A DNA stretch of 64,000 bases from Trema orientale (GCA_002914845.1 JXTC01000050.1:297212-361211); one strand, 5' to 3'; shown: positions 1-17,468, numbered from the stretch's first letter. Program-made: numbers and translations. The notes: a model not told the origin generated them from the letters alone.

Positions 1-269
1 ACCATAACATAGTTAAAAGCTATAATTAAATCGAAAGTCATAGTAAACTTAAATTTTAGTTACAACTTACAACTTAATCAAAATTGAATAGTAAACTTAA
101 AGTCTTTAATCTTAAACATATCACAACAACAAGACTTAAAGTCTAAAATATTATAAGAGTCTTAAGTAACATAGTCCTAATAAGCTAAGACTAATCATTA
201 CTCAATTAGAATGAATAAGCTTAAATTTTCAACTATTAATATACATTAAAAAAAAATACATACACAAAC
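1..269. other. AT-rich intergenic sequence
   Basis: No gene or recognisable repeat boundary is visible. The sequence is strongly AT-rich with many stop codons in all frames. Confidence 0.6.
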
Positions 270-453
270 TTATTGGCCGGTTCGGTTTGAATCCGACCGA
301 ATTTTTCTAAAACCGAAAACCAAACTGGCCGAGTCGGTTTTCATATTTTTTAATCCGTAACCGGCCATTTAAGAAAAAAAACCGCGCAGATTGAGCGGTT
401 TGGATTGGATTGGGCGGTTTCCACGGTTTGGCGATTTTTTTGAACACCCCTAA
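270..453 (-). mobile_element. hAT-like non-autonomous element, partial
   Basis: The stretch is rich in CGGTT/AACCG words and ends at the right with TGAACACCCCTA. Read on the - strand this is TAGGGGTGTTCA, a terminus typical of plant non-autonomous hAT elements, and the same end type as the complete copy at 14288-14663. I could not find the matching left terminus, so the copy is truncated or internally deleted. Confidence 0.5.
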
Positions 454-2500
454 GTGCTGTACACCCAAGTAAGCTTTGCATTTTTTCAAGCAAAAAAAAG
501 TAAGCTTGCATTTTTATTTTTTATATATTTAAATTTTTTGGGGCGGGGGGAATTTAGGTAATCTAATAGTATTTTTGAGTAAGAGATGGCAAATTAATAA
601 TATATTTTTAAAGAAATATAATCAAATTAACTCGTAACCATTGGAATAATCGTGACTCCGATGATCAAGCAGATGATGGCTTATTATTATTATTATTTCT
701 TGCTGGAACACACATGATGATTACAACATGACGTTAAAATATGGCACTTGCCTAAATTGCTAATTTCTTTCATCTTTTTGAGAATCTTAGGTTTGATTTA
801 TATTTCACATACTATACTTAACATCATAACCACCCATCCTTTTAATCTAGAGGGTCTTAATGCTCGAATTGCCTATTCCCAAGTTTTTAATTTGTTTCTT
901 ATGGAGTCTATTTTGTACTTAGAATACCGTTTAATGCATTGTACCATCTTAATAAAAGTAATTTTTCGTCTACATATCTATGAGTTTTGTAAAATATATA
1001 TATATATAAAAGGATGATGTTGGATATTCTAACTATTATTTTAAAATTTCAATAATTATATATGAGTTGTCACTAGTAAATTAGTGTGTTAAAATTTACT
1101 ACAAATAAATTTAATAATATTCATCTATTAAATACACTAGTTAAATAGTAACTCAAAAAACATATTTTAGTATTAAAAAGTTATGATATGAGCTCAATCA
1201 TTTATTTTTTTTAAAAAAAAGAATCCACATAAAAGAGGATATTTGTTGTATTTAAAAAAAAAAGAGATAATCCTAAAATCACTCTTTCTATTATGGTTAA
1301 ATACCACAAAAAATCCTATGTTCTCAAGAAGTATAAAAGTATTCGCTCTATTTTTCCAAAAAAGAAAAAAGTATATCCTATGTGCTTTTTTTTGGTCAAA
1401 TTTTTAATTGATTTATTTTTAAATGATAATAATACTCTTGGGATATTAAAATTCAGAAAGTAACTCTCAACAAAAGGAAAAAAAATATACATGTTTTACA
1501 ATCTTTACTTAATTTTTTTTAATCTGAAAGAAAAAAGAAAATTTAATTTTTTCAAAATAAAAAATAATTAGATAACAAAGGATTTCTTATGAATAAGTTT
1601 TTTAAACAATTAAAGCGTAACTTTAGATATTTTGCATTAGAAATTTGATAAAAAAAAGTATATAGGGATTTTTTTTTCTTTTTCTGAAAAATAGAGTACA
1701 TTTTTGAATTTCATGATAGTAAAGTGTTAAAAACTGATATTTAGCATAACAGCCGAGGTATTTTGGGATTATTCCCCAAAAAAATTGTTAAAAATAAGTA
1801 TTTTTTTTTTATCTTTTGATTATTTTGTTTATTCTAATATGAAAGGGTAAACAAATTTGTTACCAAGGTCAAGCCAAGTAGCCAACATCACAATTCACAT
1901 CCTCCCTTCATAAAAGTAAAAGAAGGGGTTAAATACACTAACAGCCTATTTATTATACATCTTGTACTACTCTGGCTCATGAATTTTTAATTCACATAAT
2001 AATGACCCTTGAATTATGTAATTATTGCAACAATAACTTTTTTATCACAAACTATTAAATATTTAACTGAAATAGATCATTATGAAGTATACAGTTTGGA
2101 AAGTGTGATAAAAAATAAGATTCTAAATTTTCAACTTATATAGTGGAATATCAAGACTTATGCAACTATCGCCCTAATGACTATTTTTTCCACAAACTAT
2201 TAAATTTTTCACAGAAATAAGTTATGTGTAAAGCATATAATTTGGTAACTATGACTGCGAACGAGATTCAAACTCATAAAAGTAAATAATGCTCAAATAT
2301 ATGATTTCTCTATGACTATTTTTTATTAAAAAATTAATAGCTTGTAACAAAAAGACTATTACTTTGACAATTACATAATTTAGGAGTCTTTTTTATGTAA
2401 AAGTAAAAATTTAGGGAGCACTATTATATAAATTAAAATTTCAAAGGTCAAAATGGTATAGCTAAGATAACTCGGGGCCATTACTGTAATTAAAACATGA
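454..2500. other. AT-rich intergenic sequence upstream of the kinesin gene
   Basis: Nothing coding is supported; the one 89-codon open frame (748-1017) has no recognisable motif and lies in low-complexity AT-rich DNA. Poly-A/T runs are frequent. The segment gives way to GC-richer promoter-like sequence from about 2510. Confidence 0.5.
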
Positions 2501-2519
2501 TATAATAGTCATGGATTTC

Positions 2520-2987
2520 CGTCCGTCTCCACGTCTTAGTTCATATTTGCGGACAGGTGGGGGGGCCCAAGCCACTTGTCGTGGTGCAACTCACTCAAAA
2601 AAAGAGAGCGAGTGAAGACACGCGCCGGTCCTCTGCCACCTCTCTCTCTATTATCTCTGTATGTATCTTCCGTATTTTCGCACTATTATTCTCCTCTCCT
2701 CCCGCGTAAGCATGGCTTACATGTAGTACTAGTCTACTACTACTACCTCGATAGTCCCAGTCCCCAACCCAACCCAACCCAACCCAACCCAACCGGCTCT
2801 TTTTCTTTTCAAACTTTCAAACAAATAAGTTAACATCTCTCTCTCTCTCTCTCTCTGTCTCTCTCCTTCTTCTTCATCATCTTCTTTATATATCTCGATT
2901 TGTTTGGTCGGTGGTGAACGACGGCGAGTCGGTGACCGTGGGTGGGAGTGCTTGGTAGAGTTACAGAGAGGGAGAGGCAGACCAATC
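2520..2987 (+). promoter_or_regulatory. Promoter and 5' leader region of the kinesin-13 gene
   Basis: GC content rises before the gene. The stretch holds a short AACCC array (2765-2793), a CT-microsatellite (about 2832-2875, common in plant 5' leaders) and a TATA-like TTTATATAT at 2885-2893. The transcription start cannot be fixed from sequence. If the TATA-like word is used, the leader would be about 70 nt; if the CT tract is itself transcribed, the leader is longer. Confidence 0.45.
2765..2793. repeat. AACCC short tandem repeat
   Basis: About six consecutive AACCC units lie just upstream of the CT-rich leader. The unit is not the plant telomere repeat (CCCTAAA). Confidence 0.8.
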
Positions 2988-7773
<4,786 letters not shown>

Positions 7774-8500
7774 TTTAATCTGGAGAAGGGTGCGTATTTA
7801 ATTAATTTGTGATCCGTACAAACTAAGTTCTGCCCTTCAGTTGATATGATTACTTCCTGCTTAGAGGTCTGGTTTTGTTTGTATGTTCACTTCCCCTGGT
7901 TGCAAGTCGCATTTCGTCTGGGGATCAGTGGTTTTGGGCTCGTTTCTCTCTCTAATGCATATGTATACCCTCTTTTGTGAAAATCAGTGAAAAGAAAAGA
8001 AAAAGAGATGCCATGCTTGAGTCGCACAGAACATTTTGGTACCAATTTCAGGAATCAAGTGCATTTTTTGAGTTTTTCCGTTTCCCTATTGATACCCCAA
8101 GTCGATTAATGTTATGATCCTAGTTATGTGATACATAACAATATACATACGCATTTTGCTTATTGGCATCGTTTGTAAAGCTCTGTTGCAGTGTAAATTT
8201 TTTCAATATGTAAAACTTGTTTTACTTGCAAAGTTTGTGTTGGCGTTGGATTCATTTGTAAAGTTTGAGTTGGTTGTGATAATTTATTTATACCCTTTCA
8301 TTTTTCTCTTTTTTTCATTATTTTTTTTAAATTTTTTTAAATTTTTTATTTTTAGCAAACTGACTACCCTCTAGGCTCTAGGGGGTGAATTTGATTTAAG
8401 GGTCACGCAGCCCCTTGTTCTCTTTAATGGGTGCTTCACATCCCCTTTCTTTAGTCGCCACACGAGCAGAATGCAATGCCAAAATATGTTTATTAAAAAA
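7774..8500. other. 3' UTR and downstream region of the kinesin gene
   Basis: Non-coding sequence after the TGA. The first few hundred bases probably form the 3' UTR, but no single poly(A) signal stands out. A poly-A tract lies at about 8491-8508. Confidence 0.5.
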
Positions 8501-9970
8501 AAAAAAAAGAGGAAACAAAATTCTCCAGACTGGCCTCTGAAATCAACCTGGATATTATTAGGCTAAGCCTACAATCACCACATAAGCAGACACTAACTAT
8601 GCTCTATTGGTCATTTTCAGATCATTGTGCACTGTTTCATTTTAAAAGCATCATTACACTATTTGTCATTTGAGATCATTAATGCTCTATTTGGCAATGT
8701 AATACTTCCATAGTTTTCAGAAGCCAAGGTACTACACAACGTGAAGATATTTGGCAAGAGATTTTTTCCCATTGTGCTTTGTAGTTTGGTGCCACGGCCT
8801 AGTGGAAGACCAACCTTATAAAGTAGTAGTAAATATTTTCATTTTCATTTGCCATTAATTGGGTCCAAAATGGTGCGGGTTGCACCTAATCTTTACAGAA
8901 ATCGGAATTTGGCATGGAACGATTATTATATTGGACAATAGTAATCAAATAACAGCGTCAGGACAATGCAATGTCAAACTGACATGTTAATCACCAATGT
9001 TGTCACAAAGTGTCATTCTTTATGGTGGCTCATCATATCAACGTCAAAGTATAAGGCTGCTCTTGATTGATCAGCCATTGCGCTAGGCAATCTCCAAAAC
9101 CCAATCAAACTAAGTGCTCTTTTACTCCTCTTTTGTGTTGGATTTTTCATTTGATTGAGACCATTTGCTTTGCTTTGGGGGACAGATGGCACAAAACTCT
9201 GCAGGCTCTAAAATTTTTGATACTTACTTGTTTTCCACAACCTCCATTTTTCAGTCGCTTTTTGCCATACGCATTGTCGCATGTGACATTACATGAACTT
9301 AGTCATCTACCTAAATTTGCCACCTAACAAGCTAATTAAGCCAAGTTTTGATTTTCTCTCAAGAAAACAGTAATAACAGTTTTTATTACTTCTTTAGCAG
9401 CAAACCCCAAAAAAAATCTACATGACTATTTAATGCATCCACTATTTGATATTAAGAAAGAGAAAAATAATCAAATATTATTTTTTTTAAAAAAAATAAT
9501 CCATTATTTGATATGGCAAGCACAAAAGGCCGGAACCTAAATCAGAAGGCAATGTATTATGTGTCTGATGAAATGACAAGTACTTGACCCCAAATGTTGT
9601 CCAAAAGGATAATCCAAAGTGCAAACTGATAATTAACCATCGTCCACTTGGATTGGGTTCATTGTTGATCATGTGAGGAACATGGCAGGTCTCCTTTGTG
9701 CTTTTTGAGCTCATTGGTCGGTACATTTTCAAATGACACCACGCAAAAGAAAATTCAATGAGAAATGAATGAAGAAAGAAGTGGAGGGACTCATCCCCAA
9801 TTTTTTCGATCAGGCCTTGTAAGAAAGTGGCATTTGGACCAATTTTTGTTGTCTAAATGATGAGTATGCACCTTGACTTCGACTTCCAGTTTGAACTCAC
9901 CCAACTTAATTCAGTTTTGTAATAAACAAAAATCTTTAATCGATTGTTGTTTTGACGACATAAGGGATTT

Positions 9971-10017
<47 letters not shown>

Positions 10018-11030
10018 TGGTTAACATATTCTTAAATATATAAGTCATTGTCTCAAAAATTTTGGCATAAATTAGCTTAACTTATAAATCTCAATTTGTG
10101 AGTGGCTAATGACCTTGACACTTGGTTCGTAGCTCTATCACTCAGATTATGGCATCCAAGAGTGAACAACAAATACAATGGCTTGAGGACAACACCAGGC
10201 AACTAATTGGACACCTAGGCACTTGATATGAACTAATATGAATTTTTTTTTAATCAAGAATAGAAATACCATATACTTTGTTAATTGTAATTTGCAAAAG
10301 CTACTGTTGGGTTTTGCCCGTCATTCATTAAAAGTTGATTCCAAAGTTAGTAAGAGGCTGTGTAAAGCAGCCATATTTGAAGAACGTGAAATGACAGCAT
10401 CATTGAGAGACCTTTTTTTTTTTAAAGTTCATTCATGACTAAGTTCATTGGCAAAGACACCTGACAAAAGTCAAATATTGAATTAAAAGAACCATAAATA
10501 AATAGAGGTAGAGAATAGTGTATCTCACAAAAGTTATGATAACGCAAACTTGAAATCCTGAAAATTTCTTTGCGAGAGAGAAACAACTTAATTATCAGGG
10601 GTGGTAACTTAAGATACGTTATGATAATGCAAACTTGAAATCCAAATATTTAGTTGATATAATTGACACAAAATTGATCTGAATTGACACAATTAATTAA
10701 TTATTATCTAATATTTAAGCTTAAAGATATTTTTTATAAAATTTCATGCAAATAAAAATAAATACATAAACTAATGAGCAAACTTTTTCTCTTTTAAAGG
10801 TAAAACTAAGGAGCTAACTTAATAAAACTAATGAGATAACTTAATAAAGTAAATTTTAAGTTAAAAAAAATCAAGTAAACTGCAATTATATCATTATATA
10901 TATGTTGTAACACATCGATTTGAATGGCATTTTTATTAACATATGGATTAACTTGAACAGATACAATTTAATTGGACAAATACAATAAGAATTTTCACCC
11001 CGATTACTTATGTAATGAATATTGAACTCA
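8501..11030. other. Intergenic sequence
   Basis: No gene supported. It includes a GA microsatellite (9970-10012) and a short direct repeat around TTATGATAAYGCAAACTTG (about 10535 and 10620). Open frames here have no recognisable domain. Confidence 0.5.
9970..10012. repeat. (GA)n microsatellite
   Basis: Near-perfect run of GA dinucleotides with one early CA interruption. Confidence 0.9.
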
Positions 11031-11094
11031 ACATGGAATATATAAAGGTGTCTCAAAAAAGAACCTCCATCGATGCTCTCACAGAGGCCCGAGA

Positions 11095-11800
11095 GAGAAT
11101 GTCTTCTTCTCATTCTCTGACCTTCCTTCCTCTTCCTCCTCCTTCTCCTCTTCCTTTCTGTTCTCTCTCCTTCACTTCTCTCCAGGATAAGAGATTTTTT
11201 TCCTCTTCTTTTAGTTTTCTAATAAGTCCAGATGTAGATCTTGTTTGTTACTATCTTTTATGTAGATTTTCAAGTCCGTTTACCATTTTTTGTGTAGATT
11301 TTCAAGTCCGTTTACCATCTCTCTCCTTGACCTCTCTCGGGGATAAGAGATTTTTTCCCTTTCCTTTTAGTTTTCTAATAAGTCCATATCTAGATCTGGT
11401 TTGTTATCACCTTTTGTGTGATTTTTCAAGTCTGTTTACCATATCTTGAATCTAGGATTTTTCCCTTTTCTTTTAGTTTTCTAATAAGTCCATATCTAGA
11501 TCTGGTTTGTTATCACCTTTTGTGTGATTTTTCAAGTCTGTTTACCATATCTTGAATCTAGGATTGTCTTCTTTGATTCTTCTTTGATCTCTCGCCCTGG
11601 CCTCTCTTGGAGATAAGAGAGTTTTTACCTTTTCTCTTAGTTTTCTAACAAGTCCAGATCTAAATCTGGTTTGTTACCACCTTTTGTATGGATTTTCAAG
11701 TATGTTTACTATATTTTGGATATAAGATTTTCTTTTTTGATTTAGATCTATTAGGCGGATGAATTGTTTTTCTTTTCAACGAGCCTAGATCTCAGTTGGT
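11095..11800. repeat. Tandem array of about 110-160 bp units containing AGATCTAGATCTGG
   Basis: Four imperfect units repeat the order GATAAGAGATTTTTT, TTTTAGTTTTCTAATAAGTC, AGATCTAGATCTGGTTTG and TTTTCAAGTCTGTTTACCAT. Units start near 11187, 11343, 11452 (5'-shortened) and 11612. A CT-rich stretch precedes the array. It could be the leader of a decayed retroelement, but no coding part is seen. Confidence 0.75.
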
Positions 11801-12039
11801 GTTAGAATTATATAGTCTGCCCCACCAAGAGCGCAATCCAAGAGTATATGAAGGTAATATTTTACTGGTGGCCCATGTTATCTTCTTTTTTTGGAGAATT
11901 ATGGTAACCCATAAATCTTGCTATTGTGTTTGTGATCCATTTTTCGTCTTCTCTTTTTTGAGGAGTTTGAAATTGTAATCCTTATATTTGTACAACAATT
12001 AAATCTCTTTTTCTTCGAGTAATGATATTCCTTTGAGGG

Positions 12040-12365
12040 GCCCATTTTTATCCCCAAAAAACGTGAGAAATTTAAGTGGATGAACAAAATTTTAAATTTG
12101 ATTAAGTAGATGTCCACTTTTAAAATTTTATAGCTAAATATTCAGGTATATATATTTTTACATTTGGTAGATACACATATCTACTAATTTTAGTTACTAA
12201 CTGAAATGCACTGGGTATATAATTTTTTATACTTGGTATATAAAATTTTACACTTGATATATAAGCATATATACCGGACATTTTTCTATAATATTTGACA
12301 AAGGGATATTTACTAAAATTGAACCCAAAATTTAGTCACATTTCTATAAGCCCCAAAAAACGTGG
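12040..12365 (+). repeat. Dispersed AT-rich repeat, copy 1 (inverted relative to 45215-45500)
   Basis: The block contains words such as GGTAGATACACATATCTAC and TATACTTGGTATATAAAATT. Its reverse complement is found in the same order at 45215-45500. It is probably a MITE family; termini and duplication are not resolved. Confidence 0.6.
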
Positions 12366-12999
12366 AATATAAGTTTGTTTATGATCTTCTCATATTATTA
12401 TTATTTTGAAACGAAGAGTTTCTCTGTTTAGAAACGGGGATAGATATATGGGTTTAGCTTTTAGCCATATATGGAACGTTACCACAAATCATACTTAAAA
12501 TTTATTGCAATTTCCTTGCACATCCATAGATTTTATTTTCTTTTGTGGGTGGGAGCTGATAAAAGAGACAGAAGTTTTGTTAATAAAATTTTGATCTCAA
12601 TGTCTTCGCAAAATAAAATTTTTGTCTAAACTGTATTTCTCTAAGGATATATTTTTTAAAATTAATTTTCGGATATTTGTTTTATAAAACTATAAAATTT
12701 CGCACTAAATAGAACTTTTACGTTAATTTTCTCCAGTGAATATTAATGCAGGTGGAAAAATGCGACGTAAAAGAGCTTCGGCATGAAAAGGATTGGAATG
12801 AGCTTAGAACTTTTAATTACATAAACTGGCCAAAATTTAGATGACCGATTATTCTAATTTATCTTTATTTAGATGACCAATTATTTAGATCACCGAATAT
12901 ACTATGGAATGTAAACAACTCATTCTTACGCAAGTCAAATTAAAAAATAGGGGAAAAAGAACAAATAATTCCTGGTTTGTGTCCCACTCTGTTAAACAT
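12366..12999. other. AT-rich intergenic sequence
   Basis: Nothing recognisable before the copia element. The outer end of the 5' LTR may lie in the last few tens of bases here, but similarity to the 3' LTR fades. Confidence 0.5.
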
Positions 13000-13540
13000 G
13001 CATTAATTGTTATATCGATTAAAACTTTAGATGAATGAAAAATTGATACTTAAAGTAGACTCATTAGCATGAGAAAATAATTGTGAATAATTAGGTTTTT
13101 AGTCCATATTAGTTGGGAATGAAAATCTCCCCCGTGAAGCCTATATAAGGAAGCTTAAGCTCTTCAAATTATTTATATATTGAGAAGTATTCTCTTCACA
13201 TCTCTAAATTCTCTCCCTTTATTCTAGTTCTAGTTTTGAATTCTTAATTCAAGAATTCCTAGATCTAGTTCTAGTTAAAATTTTAGGGTTCTCTGATAGA
13301 GTTCTGTGTGACACATAAGCCTCGGTTCTACTACTGCAGTTTGAAATTTTTTTCTCTTTATTTAGTTATTATTTCTTTAATTATAGTTCAGTTTAGCTTT
13401 ATTTAGTTATTTATGCTTTAATTATAGTTACTTTAATTATAGCTTTAATATAGTTGCTTTAGTTATAATCATTTTGTTTATATTATCAATTATTTAATTC
13501 TATTATCATATTGTTGATAATATAATAATGCTGTGATTAG
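13000..13540 (+). repeat. 5' LTR of the copia element
   Basis: It matches the 3' LTR from the GAATGAAAAATTGAT region through GGGAATGAAAATCTC, CCTATATAAGGAA, CTGTGTGACACA and ATATTGTTGATAATATAATA. CTATATAAGG (about 13140) is a TATA-like promoter word. It lacks the roughly 260-bp CACCCAAAGTAGAA segment that is duplicated in the 3' LTR. The left boundary is uncertain. Confidence 0.8.
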
Positions 13541-13630
13541 AAATTAATAATGATTGATTGGTTAATTTCATATATGGCAAACAATGCTGAGAACATGACT
13601 TGTTTCTAAGAGCTTCCTATAGAGACTGCT

Positions 13631-14077
13631 AAGGTGTCTGTTGTGCATAACCTAGCGGTGCCGATTTCAGTTCTTTTGAGCTATGCCAAAAAACCGGAGA
13701 AATTCGATAGTTTGAATTTCAAGAGGTGGCAAGAGAAGATACTGTTCTATTTGACCATCTTGAATCTCATGATATTCTTGACTGAGGAGAACACTCAAGG
13801 AGAATGAGCAAGACATCCAAGTAGTCAATGTGATTGATGCTTGGAAGCATTCANAAGGTGTCTGTTGTGCATAACCTAGCGGTGCCGGTTTCAGTTCTTT
13901 TGAGCTATGCTAAAAAACGGGAGAAATTCGATAGTTTGAATTTCAAGAGGTGGCAAGAGAAGATACTGTTCTATTTGACCACCTTGAATCTCATGATATT
14001 CTTGACTGAGGAGAACACTCAAGGAGAATGAGCAAGACATCCAAGTAGTCAATGTGATTGATGCTTGGAAGCATTCA
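13631..14077 (+). repeat. 223-bp tandem duplication separated by one N
   Basis: 13631-13853 and 13855-14077 differ at only four positions by eye. The single N at 13854 sits exactly between them. Both carry the same part of gag. Confidence 0.95.
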
Positions 14078-14287
14078 AAATTCTTGTGCCGAAACTATGT
14101 ATTAAATAGTTTATATGATTCTTTTTACAGTGCATACCAAGCAAAAAGGATGACCAAAAAATTATGGGAGTCAATAGGTCGAAAATATAAGATAGAGGAT
14201 GCTGAGTCCAAGAAATTTGTAGTAGGCTGCTTCCTTGATTATAAGATGGTGGACTCCAAAACTGTGACTCGTCAAGTGCAAGAAATC

Positions 14288-14663
14288 TAGGGGTGTTAGG
14301 AAAAACCGATTCATCAAATCCGATCGTAAAAAAACCGAATTCTTAGTGCCACATCAGCATCGAATATTTTGGTCGGTTTTGCTTTCGGTTTTTCTTATAA
14401 TTACAGTCGGTTTCAGTTTTAAAAATATTAGTTTCGATTAAACCGAAACCGACTGATAATATATATTACATTAAGATATTTTAGACATACAAGAGCAATC
14501 AGTACAACAGTTGGCAACACCTAAAATCTACTTGGCTCCAAAGTTTGAATCTCAAGATATTTTCTGGTGATCAGTTTCGGTTTTCAATATATTAAAACCA
14601 AGAAATTCAGTTCGGTGGGAATTTTGGCAAAAACTAATCGAAATCGACCGACTTTCAACCCTA
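14288..14663 (+). mobile_element. hAT-type non-autonomous element, 376 bp, inside gag
   Basis: Terminal inverted repeats are TAGGGGTG and CAACCCTA. The 8-bp duplicated target AAGAAATC lies at 14280-14287 and 14664-14671. The interior is rich in AAACCGA/TCGGTTT. There is no transposase. Removing it and one target copy restores the gag frame. Confidence 0.92.
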
Positions 14664-15169
14664 AAGAAATCCAAGTGATTTTATCTGAAATTCATACCGA
14701 GGGTATGGTAGCAAGTGAAAACTACCAAATAGCTGCTGTCATTGAAAAGCTACCTTATGCATGGCAGGATTTCAAAAACTACCTAAAGAACAAGTGAAAA
14801 GAAATAAGCATGGAAAATCTGATTATTAGACTTTGAATTGAAGAAGACAATAGAAAATCTAAGAAAAGAGGGTTCATTTCAACTAGGGCTAAGGCAAATA
14901 TAGTGAAATGTGGCCAGAGTTCTATAAAGAACAAATCTAGCAAATGGGCTAAGATTGGACATAAAGGAAGAATTTCCAAGAAGTCGAAATTTCAAGGCAA
15001 ATGCTTCAATTGTGACAAAGTGAGTCGTAAGTCTGCAGACTGTAGGCTGTCAAAGAAGAAGAAGAACCATAAGGCAAATATGATGGATGACATTACACAT
15101 GATATAATCTGATATAAGCCTTTCAGTAATGGTTTTAGAAGTGAACTTGGTCGGGTGTAACCTGAAAGA

Positions 15170-15455
15170 ATAATAGATTGATACTGGTGCTACTAGGCAC
15201 ATTTGCTCAGACAAGAAGATGTTTACTTCTCTCGAACCAATTAATAGAGAGAAACCATTCATGGGAAACTCCACCACGCCTATGGTTGGGAGTCAAGATA
15301 AAGTGATCCTAAGGATGACATCTGGGAAAGAACTAACTCTAAACAATATTTTGTATATGCCAGAAATCCGAAATAACTTGGTGTCTGGTTCACTGCTTAG
15401 CAAGCATAGATTTCGTATAGTGTTTGAGTCAGATAAAGTCATTATCCAAAAATAG
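15170..15455 (+). pseudogene. copia protease remnant
   Basis: The aspartic protease signature IDTGATRHIC is followed by the typical NNILYMPEIRNNLVSGSLL segment. It is preceded by stops and separated from gag, and it ends at a stop shortly after KVIIQK. Confidence 0.8.
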
Positions 15456-15559
15456 AATGTTTGTAGGAAAGGGATATGTAAATGATGGGCTATTCAAGCT
15501 CAATGTAATGGTTGTTAAGCCAATAATTAATAAAGTTAATAATTCTTCTGCTTACTTAC

Positions 15560-16176
15560 TTTAGTCTTCTAATTTGTGGCATGATAGACTAAGACACGTT
15601 AATTATGATACTTTGCGTAGATTAATTAACTTGAATCATATGCCCACTTTCCATATCGACTCTAAACATAAGTGTGAAACTTGTGTTGACGCAAAACTGA
15701 CAAGGTCATCATTCTAAACGATTATAAGGAACACATAATCTCTTGATTTAATTCAACTTGGTATTTGTGATTTAAAATTTATTCAAACAAAATGTGGCAA
15801 CAAGTATTTTATTACTTTTGTTGATGATAGCACTAAATACTGCTATGTGTATTTATTAAAAAGCAAGGATGAAACTATAGAGAGATTTGTTCTCTATAAG
15901 AATGAAGTTGAAAATCAACTTAATAAAAAGATTAAAGTGATTGGAAGTGACTATGAAGGAGAGTATGAATCACCTTTTAGCAAGATTTATGCACAACACA
16001 AAATAATACATAAGTTCATTCCACCTTATTTACCTCAGTCAAATAGTATTGTTGAGTGGAGAAATCGTACTATGAAAGAAATGATGAATGTAATGCTATT
16101 AAGTTCTGGGCTGCCTCAGAGCATATGGAGAAAAGCTATATTGACTAGCAATTATCTTTTAAATATAGTACCCTGA
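15560..16176 (+). pseudogene. copia integrase remnant
   Basis: The zinc-binding part reads LWHDRLRHVNYDTLRRL ... CETC (about 15577-15700). The catalytic core follows with FVDDSTKYCYVYLLKSKDE, GSDYEGEYES and PYLPQSNSIVEWRNRT. In the usual GIAERKNRT segment the canonical residues are altered. Stops occur before the core and at 16176. Confidence 0.85.
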
Positions 16177-16589
16177 AAGAAAGAGGACAAAACCCCATAT
16201 AAATTATGGAAAGGAACAAAACTTTCCTACAAATACTTACGAATGTAGGGGTGTCTTGCCAAAGTAGCTATACCTACATCTAAGAAGGTAAAAATAGGAT
16301 CAAAGACGATTAATTGCATTTTTATTGGATATGCACAAAACAGTAGTGCTTACAATTTCTTGTGTATGAGTCATAAATCCTAGACATACACAAAAATACG
16401 ATAATGGAATCTAGAAATGCATCGTTCTTTGAATATATATTTCTATATAGATCCAAAGAAGAGTCAAGTTCGTTCAAACGAACATATGCGACTGCTACTG
16501 GGAGCAGTCAGGACCAAGAATATGATAAGGATATTAAGGAAGAGCCTAGATATAAGTAAAAGAGCTAGGATAGAAAAATCTTTTAGTCC

Positions 16590-17468
16590 AAATTTTCTAA
16601 CCTATTTGCTAGAGGATGAACTTCAAACATTTAAAGAAGCCATGAGCTCCTCGGAAGGCCTTTTGTGGAAAAAAGCTATTTAAAGTGAAATTGATTCCAT
16701 CATGTAAAATTATATTTGGAAACTGGTGAATCTTCTTGCAGGCTCTAAAGCTCTAGGGTCCTAATGGATATTCAAGAGGAAAATGAAAACAAGTAGAAAA
16801 ATTGACAAGTATAAGGCTAGGCTTGTAATTAATGATTACAAACAAGGAGAAGGCCTAGATTACTTTGATACATATTCTCTTGTGACGAGAATAATCTCTA
16901 TTAGGATGATACTTGCAATTACAACTTTGCGCAATCTTGAAGTATACCTGAGGATTTTTTTGCACCTGGGCAGAATAAGAAAGTCTGTAATTTGGTGAAG
17001 TCTTTATCTAGATTAAAAAAAGCACCAAAATAATGGCATGAGAAATTTGGCAGGTGATGATGTCAAATGGATTTGAAATCAATGAATACAATAACTATAT
17101 AAAGAACACAAGTAATAGCTATATTATTTTGTGTCTTTATATTGACGACGTGCTCATTGTTGATAGTAATGATAAGCTGATCAAATCTACCAAAAAGATG
17201 TTAAATTCTAAATTTGACACGAAGGATATGGGTTTAGCTGATGTCATATTGGGAGAAAATCTCAAGAACATCAGATGGACTTATTTTAAGTCGGCCATAT
17301 TATGTGGAAAAGATTCTTGAGAAATTTAATAAAGATGATTCTGGAGTTTCCAGAATACCAGTAGATACAAATCTACACCTATCAAAGAATAAAAGAGAGA
17401 GTGCCTCTTAGTTAGAATATTCTAGAGTGATAGGAAGTTCTATGTACTTGATGAGTTGTACAAGACCA
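16590..17468 (+). pseudogene. copia reverse transcriptase remnant, 5' part
   Basis: The fragments include KYKARLVINDYKQGEGLDYFDTYS and the YIDDVLIV active-site box (about 17139-17165), then KFDTKDMG and the start of the MSCTRP motif. Several stops and frameshifts interrupt it. The MSCTRP motif is cut at 17468 by the solo LTR and continues at 19128. Confidence 0.88.

Larger units (their letters stand above)
13574..15115 (+). pseudogene. copia gag, broken
   Basis: A start reading MANNAENM is followed by an early stop. The Gag body then appears with the copia signature FDSLNFKRWQEKILFYL. The zinc knuckle (about 15001-15045) reads CFNCDKVSRKSADC; the usual histidine of CX2CX4HX4C is arginine. 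The frame is split by a 223-bp duplication around N13854 and by the hAT insertion at 14288-14663. The frame on both sides of the hAT element reconnects directly at its duplicated target. Confidence 0.85.

Noticed and set aside
2765..2793. AACCC array as telomere-like DNA
   Set aside because: The unit differs from CCCTAAA and the array is only about 29 bp, inside a gene promoter.
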